Assembly: GCF_000717645.1 (NCBI RefSeq)
Contig: NZ_JNZZ01000008.1
Span: 1 to 64,000, forward strand
Direction: 5' to 3'
DNA length: 64,000 bases
Origin: Streptomyces californicus
GTDB lineage: Bacteria > Actinomycetota > Actinomycetes > Streptomycetales > Streptomycetaceae
In this document: one piece after another, positions 49,501-57,589 of the stretch
Layout: every line of letters starts with the position of its first letter
How positions within the stretch are numbered: the stretch's first letter is position 1
The notes under the pieces: generated by a model
What the model was told of the DNA's origin: nothing
What the model saw: only the letters and a program-made list of their open reading frames with translations
The model's database searches: none
Translations under genes and position numbers: made by a program

Positions 49501-50049
49501 CTACAGGTACGGGCCGGATCGGAGCGGGCCGTGCGGGTCCGCACCGCCCTCCTCGCCCTCGTGCGCCGAGCCGGGCGGCAGCGCGCGGCGCATCTGCTCC
49601 AGCTGGGCGCGGGCCGCCATCTGCTGGGCGAACAGAGCCGTCTGGATGCCGTGGAAAAGGCCCTCCAGCCAGCCCACGAGCTGGGCCTGGGCGATCCGCA
49701 GCTCCGCCTCGGAGGGCACCGAGTCCTCGGTGAACGGCAGGGAGAGCCGCTCCAGCTCCTCGACCAGCTCCGGGGCCAGCCCGTCCTCCAGCTCCTTCAC
49801 GGAGCCGGCGTGGATCTCCTTGAGCCTGACCCGGCTCGCCTCGTCGAGAGGAGCCGCCCTGACCTCCTCCAGAAGCTGCTTGATCATGCTGCCGATGCGC
49901 ATGACCTTCGCGGGCTGTTCCACCATCTCCGTCACCGGGACCTCGCGCGACTCGTCGTCACTGGCACCGCCGCCGACAGCCATTCCGTCCTGGCCCACGA
50001 CAAGGACCTGCGGGTGCTCCTGCGACCGGTCATTCCTCGGCATTTCCAT
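49501..50049 (-). CDS. bpa: Bacterial proteasome activator Bpa (DUF2587)
   Basis: 182 residues from the ATG at 50047-50049, close to the 174 of mycobacterial Bpa. Family motifs: EMVEQPAKVMRIGSMIKQLL, EVRAAPLDEASRVRLKEIHA, SVKELEDGLAPELVEELERL, EAELRIAQAQLVGWLEGLFH and IQTALFAQQMAARAQLEQMR, an all-helical ring-former. The C-terminus ends LRSGPYL, the HbYX-like tail that opens the 20S proteasome gate; mycobacteria have GQYL. Bpa activates proteasomal degradation without ATP or pup. Two Ser/Asp-rich ends flank the helical core. Alone between terminators. Confidence 0.94.
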   Translation of the reverse strand: MEMPRNDRSQEHPQVLVVGQDGMAVGGGASDDESREVPVTEMVEQPAKVMRIGSMIKQLLEEVRAAPLDEASRVRLKEIHAGSVKELEDGLAPELVEELERLSLPFTEDSVPSEAELRIAQAQLVGWLEGLFHGIQTALFAQQMAARAQLEQMRRALPPGSAHEGEEGGADPHGPLRSGPYL

Positions 50050-50086
50050 GCCGCCATTGTCTCGCACACCTGCCGTACACCAGGGT

Positions 50087-50161
50087 GGTGCCCCCGGGAA
50101 CGGATGATCCACCCTCCCGGGGGCACCGGAATCGACCGGCGGCCCCCCGCGCGGGGCCGCC
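50087..50161 (-). terminator. Two hairpins after the permease gene
   Basis: GGCGGCCCC (50138-50146) pairs with GGGGCCGCC (50153-50161) directly after the permease stop. GGTGCCCCCGGG (50087-50098) pairs with CCCGGGGGCACC (50116-50127). In reverse reading these follow one another, a double stop between the permease and bpa. Confidence 0.75.
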
Positions 50162-50168
50162 CAGCGCG

Positions 50169-53024
50169 TCACCCCGCTCGGCGCGCCAGGGTCTGGCGGG
50201 AGCCGGTGAGGGCGGCGGCCAGCAGCCCGGCGAGCACCGGGACGACCAGGGCCAGCAGCGCGAGAGTCCCCCAGGGCATCACGATCGGCGTGTACGCCGA
50301 CTGCATCGGGTCCGTCCGCATGTCCGCCAGCGCCGCGCGCAGGTCGGTCAGGCGCAGGGCGATCGCGGGCACCAGCCCCGCCGCCGTCCCCAGCAGGACC
50401 CCGGTCCCGGCGACGACCAGGCACTGGAAGCCGGACAGCGACCGCCGGAGCCCCGGGGGAGCGCCCACCGCGCTGAGCGTGGTGAGGTCGGCCTCCGCGT
50501 CAGCCTTGGACAGACCGGTCGTGATCGCTGCCGCCCCGAGCGTCACCACCCCGGCGAAGAGGGCGAGGATCAGCAGGATCGTGTCGTCCTCGGTGCGCAG
50601 TTCCTCGTCCGAGGCCATCAGGTACGCCTTGTTCCCGGCCTGGTCGAGCGCCGCGTACGCCGCCTGGCGCTCGGCGTCCGTGGCGTCGCGGCCGAGGGTG
50701 TAGAAGCTGCCGTAGTCCTCGACGTGCAGCCCCAGGTTCTCGGCGGTCTGCCGCGGCATCACCATCCGGATGCCGGGCGTCGCGGCGTACCGGTCGGGGG
50801 CGACGTACACCTTCAGCCGGTCCGTGGTGGTGCGGGCCTTCCCGGGGTGCCCGGCCCTGTTCTCCGTGTCCCGGTCGCTGTAGGTGTGGGTGGCCTTGAG
50901 GGTGACCTCGCCGTTCTTCGCGTACGCCGAGTTCAGCAGGACGGGCGTGCCCTCGTCCAGGGCCTTCGCCGCCGCCGGGTCGTCGAGCTTCACGTAGGTG
51001 TCGAGGACGTCCGGGCCCCCGATGACGATCTTGTGCTCGCCGGTGCCGAACGCGACCATCGTGTAGTTCTCGTCCATGCAGGCCGGGGAGTTCATCGTCC
51101 GCTTGTGCCCGTCGGCCGAGAGCCGCAGGGCGAGTTCCTTGGCGCCCTCGCCCTTGAGCGGGCAGCTGTGTCCCTCACCCGTGGGCTTGACGAGCTGGAG
51201 CTCGCCGCAGTCGTTCTCGTCCTGGTAATAGACCGAGCAGTCGCTGCCGGCCCAGACCCGGCCGAAGTCGGCGGCCTTGCCGCTGACCGGGTAGTTCTGC
51301 TCGACGGCGGCACGGGAGCGGGGCAGTCCGGCGTCCGCGCCGGTGTCGGCCGCCGCGAGCGCGAGGGTGCCCGGGGTCATGTTCGGCACGTGGTCGTACG
51401 CCTGCTCGGCGGCGCTGCTGCTGGTGTACGTGGCGATCGCGACGCTGCCCGCGACGGCCGCCATCACGGCGGCGACGGCGGGGGCGGTACGGCCCCGGTT
51501 GCGGGCCGCGTCGCGCAGGGCGATCCGGGGCGTCAGCGGGAGCCGCCGACCGAGCCGGCCGAGGATGCCGACGATCACCGGGATGCAGGCGAGCACCCCG
51601 AGTTCGGCCAGGACGGAGCCGCCGGCGACGAAGGCGGTGTCCCCCGCCACCCCGCCGTAGACCGCGACGGCGACGCCGGCCGCGATCGCGATGACGCCCA
51701 CGACGGGGAGCACGCGGGAGCCGCGACGGGTGCCGCGCCTGCCGGTGAGCGACTCCAGGACGGACTGGCGGCCCGCGACGATCGCCGGGGCGAGCGCGGC
51801 GAGGACGCCGGTGGCCAGGCCGAGCGCGGCGATGCCGAGGATTTCCCAGGGCCGCACGGTCAGTTCGCCGAAACGGCTGCCCGTGTAGTCCTCGATCATC
51901 GGCCGGAACAGGGCGGTCAGACCGAAGCCGGCGCCGACCCCGGCCACCGCCCCGGCCCCGCCGAGCACCGCACCGCCCGCGAGCACCACGGCCCGGACCT
52001 GTCCCCGGCTGCCACCGCAGGCGCCGACGAGACCCAGCTGGCGGCGCGAACGGCGCGCGCCGACGGCGAACGCCGGACCGGCCAGCAGCACGATCTCCAG
52101 GACGGCCATGGCGGCCACCGTGAGGACCGCCGCGGTCGTCTCCACTTCGGTGGAGTACCCGTTGCTCAGCGCGGACATCGGAACCTCGGAGTCCGGCGGC
52201 GGGTCCAGGGCGACCTGGCGGGACTTGACCACCACGCCCCGCTCGTTGGCCGCGAGGATGTCCTGCCAGGTCACTCCCGCTCCTGGCGGGCCCTTCACCA
52301 GCCACGTCGGATCGCTCGGCTGGGGCGGCAGGATGGCCTTGTCGCGGTCGGCGGCCTGCTGCCACGGGGCGATGACCGATCCGGGGAGCGCGTAGAGGGA
52401 GTCGGCCCGCAGGTCCGCGGGGAGTTCGACCGTGCCGGTGAGGGTGTAGGTCTGCTCGGGGCCGCGCACGGTGACGGTGTCGCCGATCGACAGTCCGGAC
52501 GCCTCGGCGAAGGCCGTGGTCGCGGCGATCTCGTCCCGCGCGCGGGGGTAGGCGCCGTCGGTCAGCTCGACGCGGCCGCGCATCATCGGGTCGGCGACGC
52601 GCAGTTCGCCGATCTCGGTGTCGGCGATGCCGTGCCGGGTGGTGACGGACGCGGGCACGCTGCGCTCGGTCAGGTACCGGGAGCCCTCGGGGAAGGCGGC
52701 CGGTACGTCGACCGGCTTCGCCTGCACCTCGGGGGAGGGTTCGGGGGCGCCCTCGGGGGTGCCCCAGTTGACGCCGTCGGGCATCTGCTGGAGCTTCACC
52801 GGGCCCATGCTCGTGGACGAGAACCGGGCGTCGGCCGATCCCAGCTCCGCCGTCAGCTCCTCGGCCTCGGTGGGCAGGGCGCTGCGGTAGGTGAGGTCGG
52901 CGGCGGTGACGCCGAGGACCGGAAGGGCGATCATCGCGACGACCAGGGCGCTGCGGCCCTTGGTCCGTACGGCGTCGCGCCGGGCCATGCGGAAGGCGGC
53001 CCGCCAGCCGGAGAGGACGCTCAC
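50169..53024 (-). CDS. ABC transporter permease, FtsX/MacB type
   Basis: 951 residues from the GTG at 53022-53024, overlapping the ATPase stop (GTGA). FtsX-type layout: N-terminal helix (GRSALVVAMIALPVLGVTAA), an extracellular domain (about 40-300), three helices (VLTVAAMAVLEIVLLAGPAF, AVVLAGGAVLGGAGAVAGVG, LGIAALGLATGVLAALAPAI), a second half with another outer domain containing several Cys (DCSVYYQDENDC, HSCPLKG, SPACMDEN), and C-terminal helices (ILLILALFAGVVTLGAAAIT). Two FtsX units are fused. Such permeases act as exporters or mechanotransmission systems, often for antimicrobial peptides or lipids. Paired with a PadR regulator. Confidence 0.9.
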   Translation of the reverse strand: MSVLSGWRAAFRMARRDAVRTKGRSALVVAMIALPVLGVTAADLTYRSALPTEAEELTAELGSADARFSSTSMGPVKLQQMPDGVNWGTPEGAPEPSPEVQAKPVDVPAAFPEGSRYLTERSVPASVTTRHGIADTEIGELRVADPMMRGRVELTDGAYPRARDEIAATTAFAEASGLSIGDTVTVRGPEQTYTLTGTVELPADLRADSLYALPGSVIAPWQQAADRDKAILPPQPSDPTWLVKGPPGAGVTWQDILAANERGVVVKSRQVALDPPPDSEVPMSALSNGYSTEVETTAAVLTVAAMAVLEIVLLAGPAFAVGARRSRRQLGLVGACGGSRGQVRAVVLAGGAVLGGAGAVAGVGAGFGLTALFRPMIEDYTGSRFGELTVRPWEILGIAALGLATGVLAALAPAIVAGRQSVLESLTGRRGTRRGSRVLPVVGVIAIAAGVAVAVYGGVAGDTAFVAGGSVLAELGVLACIPVIVGILGRLGRRLPLTPRIALRDAARNRGRTAPAVAAVMAAVAGSVAIATYTSSSAAEQAYDHVPNMTPGTLALAAADTGADAGLPRSRAAVEQNYPVSGKAADFGRVWAGSDCSVYYQDENDCGELQLVKPTGEGHSCPLKGEGAKELALRLSADGHKRTMNSPACMDENYTMVAFGTGEHKIVIGGPDVLDTYVKLDDPAAAKALDEGTPVLLNSAYAKNGEVTLKATHTYSDRDTENRAGHPGKARTTTDRLKVYVAPDRYAATPGIRMVMPRQTAENLGLHVEDYGSFYTLGRDATDAERQAAYAALDQAGNKAYLMASDEELRTEDDTILLILALFAGVVTLGAAAITTGLSKADAEADLTTLSAVGAPPGLRRSLSGFQCLVVAGTGVLLGTAAGLVPAIALRLTDLRAALADMRTDPMQSAYTPIVMPWGTLALLALVVPVLAGLLAAALTGSRQTLARRAG

Positions 53025-53797
53025 GTGGTGGCCCCGGTCGTGGTGGAGAGCAGCGAGTCCGCTCCGGCGGACAGGGTCTGGTCCACGATCGAGCCGTCCC
53101 GGAGGAACACGACCCGGTCGGCCCACGCCGCGTACCGGGGCTCATGGGTCACCATGACGGCGGCCGCGCCCTGGTCGCAGCGGGTGCGCAGGAGGGCGAG
53201 GACGGCCTCGCCGGTCTCGGAGTCGAGCGCTCCGGTGGGCTCGTCGGCGAGGACCAGGCGGCGGTCGCCGACGAGGGCGCGGGCGATGGCGACGCGCTGC
53301 TGCTGGCCGCCGGACATCTCGTCGGGGAAGCGGTCGGCGACCTGCTCCAGCTTCATCTCGGCCAGTGCGGCGAGGGCTTCCTTGCGGGCCTTGCGCACGG
53401 GGACGCCGTCGAGTTCGCGGGGGAGGGCGATGTTCTCGGCGGCGGTCAGGGCGGGGATGAGGTTGTAGTCCTGGAAGACGTAGCCGACGCTGCGGCGGCG
53501 CAGGGCGGCCATGCCCTTGGGGCCGAGGGCGGCGATGTCCTGGCCCTCGATGACGACCTGGCCGCTCGTGGCGGTGTCGAGACCGCCGGCCAGGGTCAGC
53601 AGGGTGGACTTTCCGGAGCCGGAGGGGCCCATGACGGCGACCAGTTCGCCCGGGTGCACGGCGAGGTGGATGCCGCGCAGGGCGTGCACCTCGGCGACGC
53701 CCGAGCCATGGGTACGGGTCAGCTCCCGCAGTTCGAGGACGGGGCTGCCGGGCGTTTCGGAGGACGGCGGGGGCGGCTGGGCGGCGGACGCGGGCAT
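53021..53797 (-). CDS. ABC transporter ATP-binding protein (LolD/MacB type)
   Basis: 258 residues. Walker A GPSGSGKST at 57-65, Q-loop VGYVFQDYNLIPALTAAEN, signature MSGGQQQRVAIARAL, Walker B RLVLADEPTGALDSETGEAV, and switch MVTHEPRYAAWADRVVFLRD. The family partners with FtsX-type permeases and powers them from the cytosol. Its stop overlaps the permease start by 3 bp, so the two are one unit. N-terminus has a Pro-rich tail of about 18 residues before the fold. Confidence 0.95.
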   Translation of the reverse strand: MPASAAQPPPPSSETPGSPVLELRELTRTHGSGVAEVHALRGIHLAVHPGELVAVMGPSGSGKSTLLTLAGGLDTATSGQVVIEGQDIAALGPKGMAALRRRSVGYVFQDYNLIPALTAAENIALPRELDGVPVRKARKEALAALAEMKLEQVADRFPDEMSGGQQQRVAIARALVGDRRLVLADEPTGALDSETGEAVLALLRTRCDQGAAAVMVTHEPRYAAWADRVVFLRDGSIVDQTLSAGADSLLSTTTGATT

Positions 53798-53884
53798 GAC
53801 GGTGGTTCCCCCCTGGGAAATGGTCTGGGTCGGATCTGGACGGCGGCGACGGTCCCGGAGCCGCCCGGGTCGTGCGCGGCGGGG

Positions 53885-54508
53885 TCAGCGCTGGGAGTGG
53901 CTCCGCTCGGCCGGGGCGCGGGCCGGACCGCGGGTGGCGGCGGGGCCGGGCCCGGCGGAGGGCTCGGTGGCGGCGGCCTCGGCGAGGCGGACGAGCCGGG
54001 ACTCGCAGTGGTCGAGCCAGCGGGCCTCGGCCTCGGCCTGGAAGATCAGCTGCTCCACGACGAGCAGCCAGGCGACCTCGTCGCGGTCGGACGGAACGTC
54101 GGCCAGGGCCTGGGCCTTGAGCCGGGTGTAGTCCTGCATGGCCTTGAGCGTGTGGCGGCGCTGGGACTGGATGACCTCCCGGATGTCGACCCCCGGGGCT
54201 CCCACGGCCATGGCCAGTTTGATGGCCAGTTCGTCGCGGGGCGGGTGGGTGCGGTCGACGGGGGTCCCGAACCACGTGTGCAGCTCGGTTCGGCCCGCGT
54301 CGGTGATCGCGTAGAGGTCGTGCCCGGCGTCGTCCGCGCCGTCCTGGACGACCATGCCGTCGCGCTCCAGGCGGCTCAGCGTCGTGTAGACCTGGCCGAC
54401 GTTGAGGGGCCAGGTGGAGCCGGTGCGCGACTCGAACTCGGTACGGAGCCGGGACCCGTAGCGAGGGCCCCGTTCCAGCAGGGCCAGCAGGCCGTGGCGA
54501 ATGGACAT
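53885..54508 (-). CDS. PadR family regulator
   Basis: 207 residues from the ATG at 54506-54508. N-terminal winged helix: MSIRHGLLALLERGPRYGSR, LRTEFESRTGSTWPLNVGQV, YTTLSRLERDGMVVQDGADD and YAITDAGRTELHTWFGTPVD, the PadR signature. The C-terminal part (IKLAMAVGAPGVDIREVIQS, QRRHTLKAMQDYTRLKAQAL, WLLVVEQLIFQAEAEARWLD) is the PadR dimerisation domain with a long Ala/Arg helix. 87 bp upstream of the ABC operon on the same strand, so it probably represses that exporter and itself. The start lies inside its own AT-rich promoter, so the transcript may be leaderless. Confidence 0.9.
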   Translation of the reverse strand: MSIRHGLLALLERGPRYGSRLRTEFESRTGSTWPLNVGQVYTTLSRLERDGMVVQDGADDAGHDLYAITDAGRTELHTWFGTPVDRTHPPRDELAIKLAMAVGAPGVDIREVIQSQRRHTLKAMQDYTRLKAQALADVPSDRDEVAWLLVVEQLIFQAEAEARWLDHCESRLVRLAEAAATEPSAGPGPAATRGPARAPAERSHSQR

Positions 54509-54511
54509 ACT

Positions 54512-54533
54512 GAGTATGTATACCGAGTATGTA
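54512..54533. promoter_or_regulatory. Direct GAGTATGTA repeats, PadR operator candidate
   Basis: GAGTATGTA at 54512-54520 is repeated at 54525-54533, in an AT-rich stretch that includes ATACTGAGTAT (54508-54518), and starts 4 bp before the PadR gene start. PadR proteins often bind AT-rich repeated or inverted sites over their own promoters, so autorepression is likely. Confidence 0.55.
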
Positions 54534-54625
54534 CGTCCGCGCAAAGGGCGCCGGGGCTCGGTGACAGAGCTGTTACGGGAGGGGCCCGCGGAGCCTCACG
54601 GGAGGAATCCGGCGGACGCGGGCGG

Positions 54626-55348
54626 TCAGTACACCCGGCGCATCCGGAGCGCGAGGAAGCCGAGCCCCAGACCGACCAGGGCGATGCCCGTGCCGAGGGA
54701 GACCTGCTGCACCCGCCGCAGCGACGCGGCGTCCAGCGCCTGGGCCGCGGCCCGCTGCGCCGGGTCGGTGAAGGCGTCGGGCGGCGGGGTGGAGGCGGGC
54801 AGATCGACGGGGTCGACGCGGCTCTCGTCGGCCTCGTCGTACGGGTCCCGCGTGAGCGGCGTCTCGGCCGCCGCGGGCTCGTACGGGGAGAGCGACCGCC
54901 CGGGGCGCGCCTTGCCCGCCCCGGCCTCGCGCCCGGCCAGCGGGGCGGTCGACCCGGAGACCTCGGGCGAGGCGGAAGGGGAGGGGGACGTTCCGGGCGC
55001 GTCGTCACCGGGTGCGCCGCGTCCGCCGGACGCGGTGGAGGACGGTACGGGCCACTCCCCCGGCTCGCCGTGGGACGGCATGCCGGAGGGCTGGGGAAGT
55101 CCTGCGGGGAAGGCGGCGGGGGAGCCGGTCGTTCCGGGCCGTGGCGCGGCCGGTCCGGGCGGCGCGGCGGGCGTGGCGGCACCCGACGGCCCGGAGGCCG
55201 GGGCCGGAGCGGTGGCGGTGCGGGAGGGGCCGTCCGGCGGGGGCGCGCCGTGGGCGGAGCCGCCCAGCGGCCCCATCGCCGCCCCGGCCGCCGCCAGCAG
55301 ACCGACCGCACACCTCGCCGGCCATGCGGCCGACCGTCCTGGAGCCAT
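54626..55348 (-). CDS. Secreted Pro/Ala-rich protein with C-terminal anchor
   Basis: 240 residues from the ATG at 55346-55348. Signal peptide: AWPARCAVGLLAAAGAAMGP with cleavage expected near GSAHGA. The middle is disordered and low-complexity (Pro, Ala, Gly, Ser). A short conserved block before the end (RDPYDEADESRVDPVDLPAS, TPPPDAFTDPAQRAAAQALD) precedes a C-terminal helix (VSLGTGIALVGLGLGFLALR) ending RRVY. I do not know the function. It may be a surface stalk protein. It is on the same strand as the PadR and ABC genes but separated by 117 bp and belongs to no clear operon. Confidence 0.7.
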   Translation of the reverse strand: MAPGRSAAWPARCAVGLLAAAGAAMGPLGGSAHGAPPPDGPSRTATAPAPASGPSGAATPAAPPGPAAPRPGTTGSPAAFPAGLPQPSGMPSHGEPGEWPVPSSTASGGRGAPGDDAPGTSPSPSASPEVSGSTAPLAGREAGAGKARPGRSLSPYEPAAAETPLTRDPYDEADESRVDPVDLPASTPPPDAFTDPAQRAAAQALDAASLRRVQQVSLGTGIALVGLGLGFLALRMRRVY

Positions 55349-55623
55349 GAGATCAGCGTCACACGGGGTCCGTCGTCCGGCATCCCGGACGCGTTGTCCG
55401 GACATCCCACGCCGGTCAGCGGTCGGATGCGGAGGGCGAGGCGCGTCCCTGAGGTCCGAAACGATCAGCTTCCGACACCGGCGCTCGGCTTGTCGCACCG
55501 CACCGCAGGGCGCGGCCGGTGCCGCGCGCCGCGGGCGACGTGCCGCCCACCACTGCCGTGAAGGGCCGTCGGCTCAGCGGGAACGTGCGGACGCCGGCCC
55601 GGCGGAACCGTCCGGCCTCCGGC

Positions 55624-57252
55624 TCAGGAGGGCTTCCCCGTGGCGACCTTCAGCTCGAAGTGGGCGCCCCGCTCGGGGACCGCCGCGCCGGAGGACGGGA
55701 ACTGGCCGACGACCTGGCCGTCCGCGTACGTGTTGCCGGGCTCCGCGATCTCCTTGATCGTCCAGCCGGCGGCGGCCGCGCACGCCTTCGCCGAGAGGAT
55801 GTCCTTGTAGACGAAGTTCGGGGCGCGGACCTTCGCCGGGTCGTTGGAGTCCTCGGAGGCGTTCGAGCACTCCGTGTCCTTCATCGTCCGGTTGCGCTCG
55901 GGCGGACGATAGCCCTCCACCTGCTCGGTGGAGCCCGAGTCGCCGCCGCCCTTGCCCTCGTCCTTCTTGTCGTTCTGGAGGGCGAGCGCGGTGATCAGGC
56001 CGCCCACGGCCAGCAGGGCCACGACGATCGAGCCGACGATGACCGGCATGTTCCGCTTCGAGCCGCCGCCGGTGGCGCCCACGGCCGTGGCGTGCTGCGG
56101 GTTGACCGAGTACGGCGGCGGGGTCTGGTGGGACAGCGGGCCCGGCGTCGCGTAGCCCTGGACCTGGCCGGACTGCGGATAGCCGTAGCTCGGCGCGGGC
56201 GTCGGCTGCCCGTACGGGCCCGGCTGCTGCGGGTGCGGCTGGTACGGCGTCTGGACGCCGTGCGGCGCCGGGGTGCTCTGGTCGACGGGCGGGAACACCG
56301 CCGAGCCGACCCCGGAGCCGCTGTTGGCCGGTCCGCCGCCGGCCACGATCATCGGGGCGCCGGTGTGGCCGCCGGAGGCGTTCAGCACGCGGGCGATCTC
56401 GTCGCGCATCGCGGCGGCGCTGGGGAAGCGCTCGTTCGGGTTCTTCTTGAGCGCGCGGGCGACGAGGGCGTCCATCGCCGGGGTCACCGACCGGTTGATG
56501 CTGGAGGGCGCGACCGGCTCCTCCTGCACGTGCGCGTACGCGATGGCGAGCGGTGAGTCCGCGTCGAAGGGGATGCGGCCGGTGAGCAGCTGGAAGAGCA
56601 TGATGCCGACCGAGTACAGGTCGGACCGGGCGTCCACGCCGCGGCCGAGCGCCTGCTCGGGGGAGAGGTACTGCGGGGTGCCGACGACCATGCCGGTCTG
56701 CGTCATCGAGGTGACGCCGGACTGCATGGCGCGGGCGATGCCGAAGTCCATGACCTTGACCACGCCGCGCTTGGTCATCATCACGTTGCCGGGCTTGATG
56801 TCGCGGTGGACCAGGCCCATCTCGTGGCTGGTCTCCAGTGCGGCGAGCACGTCCGCCGTCACCTTCAGCGCCTTGTCGGCGGGCATCGCGCCGTGGTCGC
56901 GGATGTCGGCGGCCAGCACCGAACCGAGCGGCTGCCCCTCGACGTACTCCATGACGATGTACGGCATCAGCGCACCGCCGAGCTCGTCCTCGCCCGTGTC
57001 GAAGACGGAGACGATGTTGGTGTGCTGGAGCTTGGCGACGGCCTGTGCCTCACGCCGGAAGCGCTCGCGGAAGGACTGCTCGCGGCCCAGTTCGGTGTGC
57101 AGGGTCTTGATCGCGACCTGGCGGTCCAGGGCGGAGTCGTAGGCCAGGTATACGGACGCCATCCCGCCTTCGCCGAGCAGGTCCCGCAGTTGGTAGCGAC
57201 CGCCCGCCACCGCACCGCCCGCGTAGCGGCCCTGTGCGCCGTCCTGGCTCAT
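55624..57252 (-). CDS. Ser/Thr protein kinase with a single PASTA-like domain
   Basis: 542 residues from the ATG at 57250-57252 (GGGGG 9 bp upstream). Kinase about 20-280: GEGGMASVY loop, Lys49, HRDIKPGN at 149-156, MDFG with Asp169, TSMTQTGMVVGTPQYLSPEQ. A linker rich in Pro/Gln/Gly, a helix (VIVGSIVVALLAVGGLITAL), then an extracellular tail ending in one PASTA-like unit (VRAPNFVYKDILSAKACAAA, GWTIKEIAEPGNTYADGQVV, FPSSGAAVPERGAHFELKVA). Two Cys (TECSNASED, AKACAAAAG) could form a disulfide. A single degenerate PASTA with Cys is unlike PknB with four. It is divergent from the kinase at 57590. Confidence 0.9.
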   Translation of the reverse strand: MSQDGAQGRYAGGAVAGGRYQLRDLLGEGGMASVYLAYDSALDRQVAIKTLHTELGREQSFRERFRREAQAVAKLQHTNIVSVFDTGEDELGGALMPYIVMEYVEGQPLGSVLAADIRDHGAMPADKALKVTADVLAALETSHEMGLVHRDIKPGNVMMTKRGVVKVMDFGIARAMQSGVTSMTQTGMVVGTPQYLSPEQALGRGVDARSDLYSVGIMLFQLLTGRIPFDADSPLAIAYAHVQEEPVAPSSINRSVTPAMDALVARALKKNPNERFPSAAAMRDEIARVLNASGGHTGAPMIVAGGGPANSGSGVGSAVFPPVDQSTPAPHGVQTPYQPHPQQPGPYGQPTPAPSYGYPQSGQVQGYATPGPLSHQTPPPYSVNPQHATAVGATGGGSKRNMPVIVGSIVVALLAVGGLITALALQNDKKDEGKGGGDSGSTEQVEGYRPPERNRTMKDTECSNASEDSNDPAKVRAPNFVYKDILSAKACAAAAGWTIKEIAEPGNTYADGQVVGQFPSSGAAVPERGAHFELKVATGKPS

Positions 57253-57589
57253 GACTTGCATCCCCCTCGCCGGCGCGCGGTCGCACGCGGTGTTTCTGTA
57301 GGACGTGGTTGCGTGCGACCCGGTTCCGTACAACGCGATTACGCGCCAAGTCTGCCGTAGGGGTCCGACACGTCAAGCCGGGTGCCCGTTCCGTGACGCT
57401 ACGCGCAAGAAGCGTCTCGGAAGCGTTACAGGAGGCGCGGAGAATTCACCGGGAGGACACGCCGGACGGTCAGATGATCCTGCCGGAGCGGAACCGAGGT
57501 GTCCGCGGAAGGCTGTAGCGTGACGTGTCAATGCAGCAAGGCACCGTGAGAACCCGCGGACGCGCGGACAGATACGACGGCGAGGACTG
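57253..57589. promoter_or_regulatory. Divergent promoter region of two kinases
   Basis: This 337-bp spacer has no gene. It must hold both promoters. I see no strong palindrome or DnaA box; GGTCAGATGATCCTGCC and CGTGACGCTACGC appear but are not clear elements. Confidence 0.35.

Noticed and set aside
50169..53024. Long forward frame 50085-53468 as a gene
   Set aside because: It is the antisense shadow of the ABC permease, with Arg/Gly/Val-rich low-complexity translation.
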